DNA from: Chromobotia macracanthus
Lineage: Eukaryota > Chordata > Actinopteri > Cypriniformes > Botiidae
NCBI GenBank assembly: GCA_036877525.1
Contig: JAZGTH010000015.1
Coordinates: 6,471,001-6,535,000, forward strand
Length of the DNA stretch: 64,000 bases
Direction of reading: 5' to 3'
In this document: one piece after another, positions 59,323 through 64,000 of the stretch
Position numbering within the stretch: the first letter of the stretch is position 1
How the letters are laid out: each line of letters begins with the position of its first letter
The notes under the pieces: model-generated
Told to the model about the DNA's origin: nothing
Database searches by the model: none
What the model saw: only the letters and a program-made list of their open reading frames with translations
Translations under genes and position numbers: made by a program

Positions 59323-62300
59323 ATGAAACTCGTCATAGTGGCGACTCTTTTTTCAATGGTTTTGACCGAAAAATCACCTCGCCTGAAATTCACCGTGATG
59401 GGTAAGACTTCATCTTACACGTTATCGTTTTAGTCAACATACGGATTCCGTGTTGAGTTGTGGAAATGCATCGCATGTGATGCCAGGATTGCTTTTGGAG
59501 AACATAAAGGGCTAATCTGAGAAAACTGCTGCGTAATAAGAGAGACATTTTCTAGGCTAGCCTGTGAAAACCAGGATTAAATTAAATAGTTGTTAAACAG
59601 AAGTAGACCAACGTGGACCACGGATTGTTTTCACATTGTTGCTTTTTTAGAAAAAAAAAACATAAACAAAAGATTGAGGCTCCAATTCACGTCATAACTT
59701 CGCATCATGACGTGTATGCGATATTAATCGCTATTAATGGGTGCATTCGTTGACGTCTTGATATTCCTGGATAAAGTAAAAATGACGCTTTATATTACTA
59801 TGAAAACAGCAAAAAACGTCTTTTTAATGATACGTGTCCTCATTACACAAGCCTATAAACACAATTGTATAATAAAAATGTTGCGTACGACGATGCTACG
59901 TCCACAGACCGACACATCTCCGTTAACTTTAACTGCAAGCTTAAATGAGGATGCTGGAGTTACCGTGTAGCCATAGTAACATCTCTTAAATACGATCTAG
60001 CGTTGTGTCGATTAGAAAGTGTGATTATAACCTGCGATGTTGGAATAATGCATGAGTAAACAAGCGCTTGCATTTCACAGCTCGCTCGTTTTTCCGCTGC
60101 GTGCAAGCTGCATCGTTCATTTTTGTCAATGCACTTAAAAGCATAATGCACACAATGTCAATGCACTGAATGGCATAATGCACGCAATGTCAATGCACTG
60201 AATGGCATAATGCACGCAACGTCAATGCACTGAATGGCATAAAACAAGCGGCTGTTCGGGAAGTGAGTTCGTACGGAACACGCATCATGTGGTTGTGCTG
60301 TAGGATAAACATAGGGGCGCAATCTTTAGAGCTGCAATGCAGGTGCATGAGCTGGAATGATGGCACTGCAGCAACTGATGCATTTCCAAGACACAAGGCA
60401 AAACGTGCGATCCCGAAAAACCAAAACCAACCACTTTTGCAAAAGCGGCGCGGTGCGTGGAAAATTCCAAGAAATTCCACCACTTTTATTTATTCCCAGC
60501 ACGTCCAAACCTTTCGCTGTCTCGATGCAGGCAATGGGGGAAATAAAAAAACCAACGACAAACCGAGATGTTCATTTAAAACATTAACATGTTAACACGG
60601 GAGATTGATGTGCGCTTCGTTTATTCCCTCCGATAAAAAGGCTGACACCCGCAACCGGCTGCTTCAGCACCTTGGATAACGACATTATCGCAAATGCACC
60701 GCACGTTCTCCCTGAATCTCGGAAGGATGCCGTGAGACAAATGAAGTCCGTTCTCTTATAAAAAGAGACAAGTTCATATGCATGCAAACAGAAAGCGGAT
60801 CAAACTGGTCTGAATGCTTTTGCAGTTCGACCTCTTCGAGACCTTCTTTATAATAGCCGAATTATTGACTAGGATCAAATCTCAGTCGAAGGGAAGAGAC
60901 ACAAACACCTGTTGCAACCTCGTAGTTTTGAGACGCAATCTCGATGCAACCTCGTAGTTTTGAGATGCAACCTCGTAGTTTTGAGATGCAATCTCGATGC
61001 AACCTCGTAGTTTAGAGATCGCAATTTAATATACAGTCGAAATCCCTGACAGCAACATTTGATAGCAATAAAGGTCAGACGATTAACGAGCACTGATAAG
61101 ATGTTGTTTTATCAAGCAGCAAAAGGACACTGTACGATATGTACATACATACAGATATGCATGTGTTAAATATGTCAATTCTCTGCATTTCTCTGGATTT
61201 TGTTTTAGAATCGCCTCGGTTTCGCTACACAAAACCGGAGAACTACACGTCGGTTTACCACCAACAGGGAACTGATGTCATGTTTGTGGGGGGCCAAGGG
61301 GTCCTCTATAAACTCACCTTCAGTGATAAAGGAGTGCATGACACGCAGGTAGGGGGTCGACACCGTAACCCAATGGCAAAGTGGTGCTGTCTACCATTGC
61401 TCTAAATCCTGACCTAGATAGTTTGTACTCAGAATGTACAGTAACACAAAAACTGTCCTGTTATTTATGGACCAGACTGATACCAGACAGACTCTCTGGA
61501 ATAACATGCAGTATTATAAAAACCCATTTCTCTGAAGGACAAGTAATTATGGTTTTTCCTCACTGTAATAACCATGACATTTGATGCCCTGTTTTCATTA
61601 TGAAAAGATAAAAATAGCACTAAATAGCTCTTCAACAAAGACAACAACATTCACTAAGGATTCAAGCAATATCCGTGCTAGTAATTGCTTGTGCACATAG
61701 ATCCCTGTGGTGGCGGATGAGATGGCAAAAAAGACATGTGTCTCTAAATCACCAGCATGGAAGGTAAGAGACATTCATACAGTACATGAAAATTCATTAC
61801 AGACCTCGGGTCATATCAAACTTGCAAACAGTTCTAGAATTGCACTGTATATTAATGTATGTATTATACTAATATATATTTTATAGTTCCCCAATGCTCA
61901 TGTCTTTGCAGTGAAAATACCATCTGTATAAAGGGGTAAAGAAGCTGATGCTGTAGCTTCTAGCAAAGAAAGACATTATCCTGACACAATAAAACTTTGA
62001 GATTCAGTTTACCAACAGATCTACTGTGAAAAACGAACAGTGAAATAGATATGTCCTAACAAAATGTTTAAAGATATGGGTAGGCAGTTTTGGAGAGGCT
62101 ACCAATAGCAGGCTATCTATGAAAGCATAAAATCCCACCCTCCTCTCAGAGCATCCTCCAAACCAACATCTCCCCCAACAGTGTGCAGAGGTATGCAAAT
62201 ACATATTTTGACAGGCAAGTAGGACATCCTATCCTATCATTCAGACCGAATGCAATGATTGGAGAAACATTTTATGATCCTGCACCTTCCACAGATAATA

Positions 62301-63760
62301 TAAAAATATACAAAGGTATTTAGATCATTTTACTGTAAATAGAATTTCAACTAGCATATCAAAAAATGTTTCTAGAAAAGATTGCCTATCCTGCCTTTAA
62401 TTACGCTCATGAATTTAGCCAGATTCAAATAAATACTGTGTGCACATGCTCTCATACTCATTGTGTGGATAGAGCCTGACTGCCCTGGTTCAGATTTTAC
62501 AGAAATAGTCGTCTATGATGAGATCATCACTCACACTTGACTGAATGAGGCTGTTTTTTAAGGGTAATGTCTAAGACAAAAGCTAACTCATCAGTGATGA
62601 GCAAAGACGATGGCATCAGACTTCAAAGAAAATTGCTTATGCTTCTGGATGGTATGGATAAACAAGAAAAAAGAAGGTTTACATTAATGCATTTGGCAGA
62701 TGCTTTTGTCTAAAGCGTCTTACAGTGCATTTAAGCTATACATTTTGATCAGTACATGTGCTCTCGGGGATCAAACCCACAGCCTTTGTAATGCGCAATG
62801 CTCTACCAGCTGAGATACAGGAGCACAGGAAGACAAAGTTCCTATCAGATATTCTTAAACTCAAAAGCACAAAACTGAGGTCTTGTTTGGCCCTGAGTTG
62901 TAGCGAGATCCTCACTTGCTTTTATATTTTAAGTAATGCAATAACAACCACACTTTTTAAGTGTGACCTACTTTCTGGTTCTTCATTGTGTTGTTTCATC
63001 TTTCTACAGCAAGAGTGTGATAATTTCATCACTTTAATAAACAAGGTCGGTGACTCCTTCATGGTGTGTGGGACAAGAGCAGGTTCTCCTAAATGCTGGC
63101 TCCTGGTAAGACACTTATCTGTGATTATATATGTGCATATCACAGTCCTGAAGCAGTTTAACTCTAGAATTAGTGGTGTTGATTTAATGCAATGTTGCAT
63201 CACTATGTTGCTAAATGCAGAAATTTCAGGTTCCTGTAAAATCACATATTATGTTGTTAAGATTTACATTGGCTGTTAATTTGTATGTAAAAAGGTGCAA
63301 AACCACTGGAAGCTGTTTACCCTTAGAGCTCAGCTGAGCGAAAACTTTAAACTGTTTAACTACATTAACCTTGTGTGATGTCATCCACACTGCAGTGGCT
63401 GTGCTTTATAACCGAATGATTAAACAATTCCCTTTACCAATGGGATTAGAACCAGACAGAACAGAGAGCCATAACATTAAAGCTTTGAGCTTCCTAGAAT
63501 GATGGACACATTATATATAAGAGTACTTTCAATTGTTTCAGCACATCCTTATTCTGGTCCATCTCCCTGCTACAAAATGATGTGATTTCTCAAGGTGCTG
63601 TGTCTGTTGTTTTCTCATAAAGTCAGAGATGTACTGAATAATCTTATCATCTCTCTTACCCAGGTGAATGGCAGTGTATTGACAGACATGCAGGAGGAAA
63701 TATCAGCTTATGACATCTTGGCACCTTTCCCCTCTCAGCGTTCCATCAGCCTGTCAGCAG

Positions 63761-63794
<34 letters not shown>

Positions 63795-63997
63795 GAAGAG
63801 CAAGTGGGGGTGTTTAATTCACATTTTCATTTTGATTCTTTCATTTTGATCTTTTCATTCCTTTACTACTGTAGGCAGTTATACTCAGTACTGCTACATA
63901 ACATTCATTTAATTTTATTCTCATCTGACATTGACCTCCTGTCTCAGAAAACAGAGATCTGTTTGTTGCTGTAATGACTAGAGTTTTAGAGATCAAG
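59323..63997 (+). CDS. Semaphorin, Sema7A-like, N-terminal part (gene continues past the window)
   Basis: Six exons are visible: 59323..59401, 61209..61348, 61701..61763, 63010..63105, 63664..63760, 63948..63997. All are in phase and give 175 codons; a GT follows at the window edge. The start is a short signal peptide (MKLVIVATLFSMVLT) and the first ATG in this frame. What follows is the first blades of a sema domain: VMFVGGQGVLYKLTF, then CDNFITLINKVGDSFMVCGT, then SPKCWLLVNGSV, then AYDILAPFPS. These match Sema7A (CENYITLL, CGTNARHPSCWNLVNGTV) better than classes 3-6. Semaphorins are secreted or cell-surface plexin or integrin ligands; Sema7A is GPI-linked, but the C-terminus that would show this lies outside. 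It may be the sema7a gene itself or a second, lost-in-mammals paralog. Confidence 0.85.
60125..60242. repeat. Tandem repeat, 32-bp unit, about 3.7 copies
   Basis: Units begin GTCAATGCACTGAATGGCAT at 60125, 60157, 60189 and 60221. The first unit is the most diverged and the last is cut short. Confidence 0.95.
60913..61018. repeat. Composite tandem repeat of 21-bp and 11-bp parts
   Basis: TGCAACCTCGTAGTTTTGAGA (21 bp, with small changes) starts at 60913, 60945, 60966 and 60998. After the first and third it is followed by an 11-bp variant ending CAATCTCGA, so the spacing is 32, 21, 32. Confidence 0.9.
62680..62828 (-). mobile_element. tRNA-derived SINE (V-SINE/DANA-like), inverted, in semaphorin intron 3
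   Basis: On the minus strand the head reads CTGTATCTCAGCTGGTAGAG with box B GGGTTTGATCCCCGA. The conserved tail corresponds to CATTTGGCAGATGCTTTTGT on the plus strand. It is the best-kept SINE head in the window. Confidence 0.8.
63763..63790. repeat. GA microsatellite directly after a semaphorin splice donor
   Basis: About 14 GA copies begin two bases after the GT of the donor that follows exon 63664..63760, so the donor reads GTAGAGAG. Confidence 0.9.
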
Positions 63998-64000
63998 GTT

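Larger units (their letters stand above)
59402..61208 (+). other. First intron of the semaphorin gene with two satellites
   Basis: No coding exon was supported. Small frames at 60190-60787 overlap on both strands and have no family features. The intron is GC-richer than its surroundings near 60050-60800 and carries tandem repeats at 60125-60242 and 60913-61018. Confidence 0.5.

Noticed and set aside
60913..61018. CRISPR-like regular repeat array
   Set aside because: The units abut one another without unique spacers and lie in a vertebrate intron, so it is a simple tandem satellite.
62755..62828. tRNA gene on the minus strand
   Set aside because: Box A and B-like segments are present, but they are followed by the SINE body and conserved SINE tail, so this is a SINE head.
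62758..63279. 173-codon plus-strand open frame
   Set aside because: It is an intron readthrough: the first part is an inverted SINE, the middle is true semaphorin exon 63010-63105 in its own frame, and the rest is intron after a good donor.
59323..63997. SEMA6C, which is also on human 1q21.3
   Set aside because: The early sema-domain segments (CDNFITL, CGTRAGSPKCWLLVNGSV) match Sema7A much better than class 6.

Overview
The window is nuclear DNA from a teleost fish, most likely a cypriniform. It has spliced genes with GT/AG introns, AT-rich intergenic DNA, many dinucleotide and tetranucleotide microsatellites, tRNA-derived SINEs whose tail matches the V-SINE/DANA type, and short hAT-like MITEs. 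No prokaryotic or viral genes were seen. Six genes (one incomplete) and one gene fragment could be built exon by exon.

Layout: (1) ensa, alpha-endosulfine, minus strand, three coding exons (1272-3514). (2) hormad1, meiotic HORMA-domain protein, plus strand, 14 coding exons (5566-9197). A near-identical second copy of its last two exons lies just upstream (4487-5518). (3) About 12 kb without a convincing gene, holding candidate enhancers and repeats. (4) A ONECUT homeobox gene, most likely onecutl, plus strand, two coding exons (23436-28531), with 5' leader exons and a probable 3' UTR of about 3.5 kb. (5) Two tandem cysteine-cathepsin genes on the minus strand: a cathepsin S type (32194-34744) and a cathepsin K type (37962-40537). 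Their intron phases match and their exon lengths are almost the same. (6) lingo4, plus strand, one coding exon (53874-55691), with probable leader exons up to 7 kb upstream. (7) The 5' part of a semaphorin that most resembles Sema7A, plus strand (59323 to beyond 63997), cut by the window end.

ENSA, HORMAD1, CTSS, CTSK and LINGO4 are together on human 1q21.3. ARPP19, ONECUT1, LINGO1 and SEMA7A (and a further cathepsin, CTSH) are on human 15q. The window therefore looks like the fish counterpart of 1q21.3 that still carries a ONECUT and a Sema7A-like ohnolog missing from the human 1q21.3 gene set as I know it. The genes do not form a pathway: cell-cycle phosphatase inhibitor, meiotic chromosome axis protein, neural/endodermal transcription factor, two lysosomal proteases, a neural LRR-Ig receptor and a guidance ligand.

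Most notable: the roughly 99% identical partial duplication of the hormad1 3' end, placed inside what looks like hormad1's own 5' UTR intron; an approximately 88-bp GA/CT microsatellite acting as the polypyrimidine tract of a ctsk splice site; tail-to-tail poly(A) signals of onecutl and ctss about 75 bp apart; ONECUT-type motifs around the ONECUT gene; and two unrelated satellites sharing a 32-bp unit in one semaphorin intron. All gene models come from reading splice sites and homology by eye; no database search was run.
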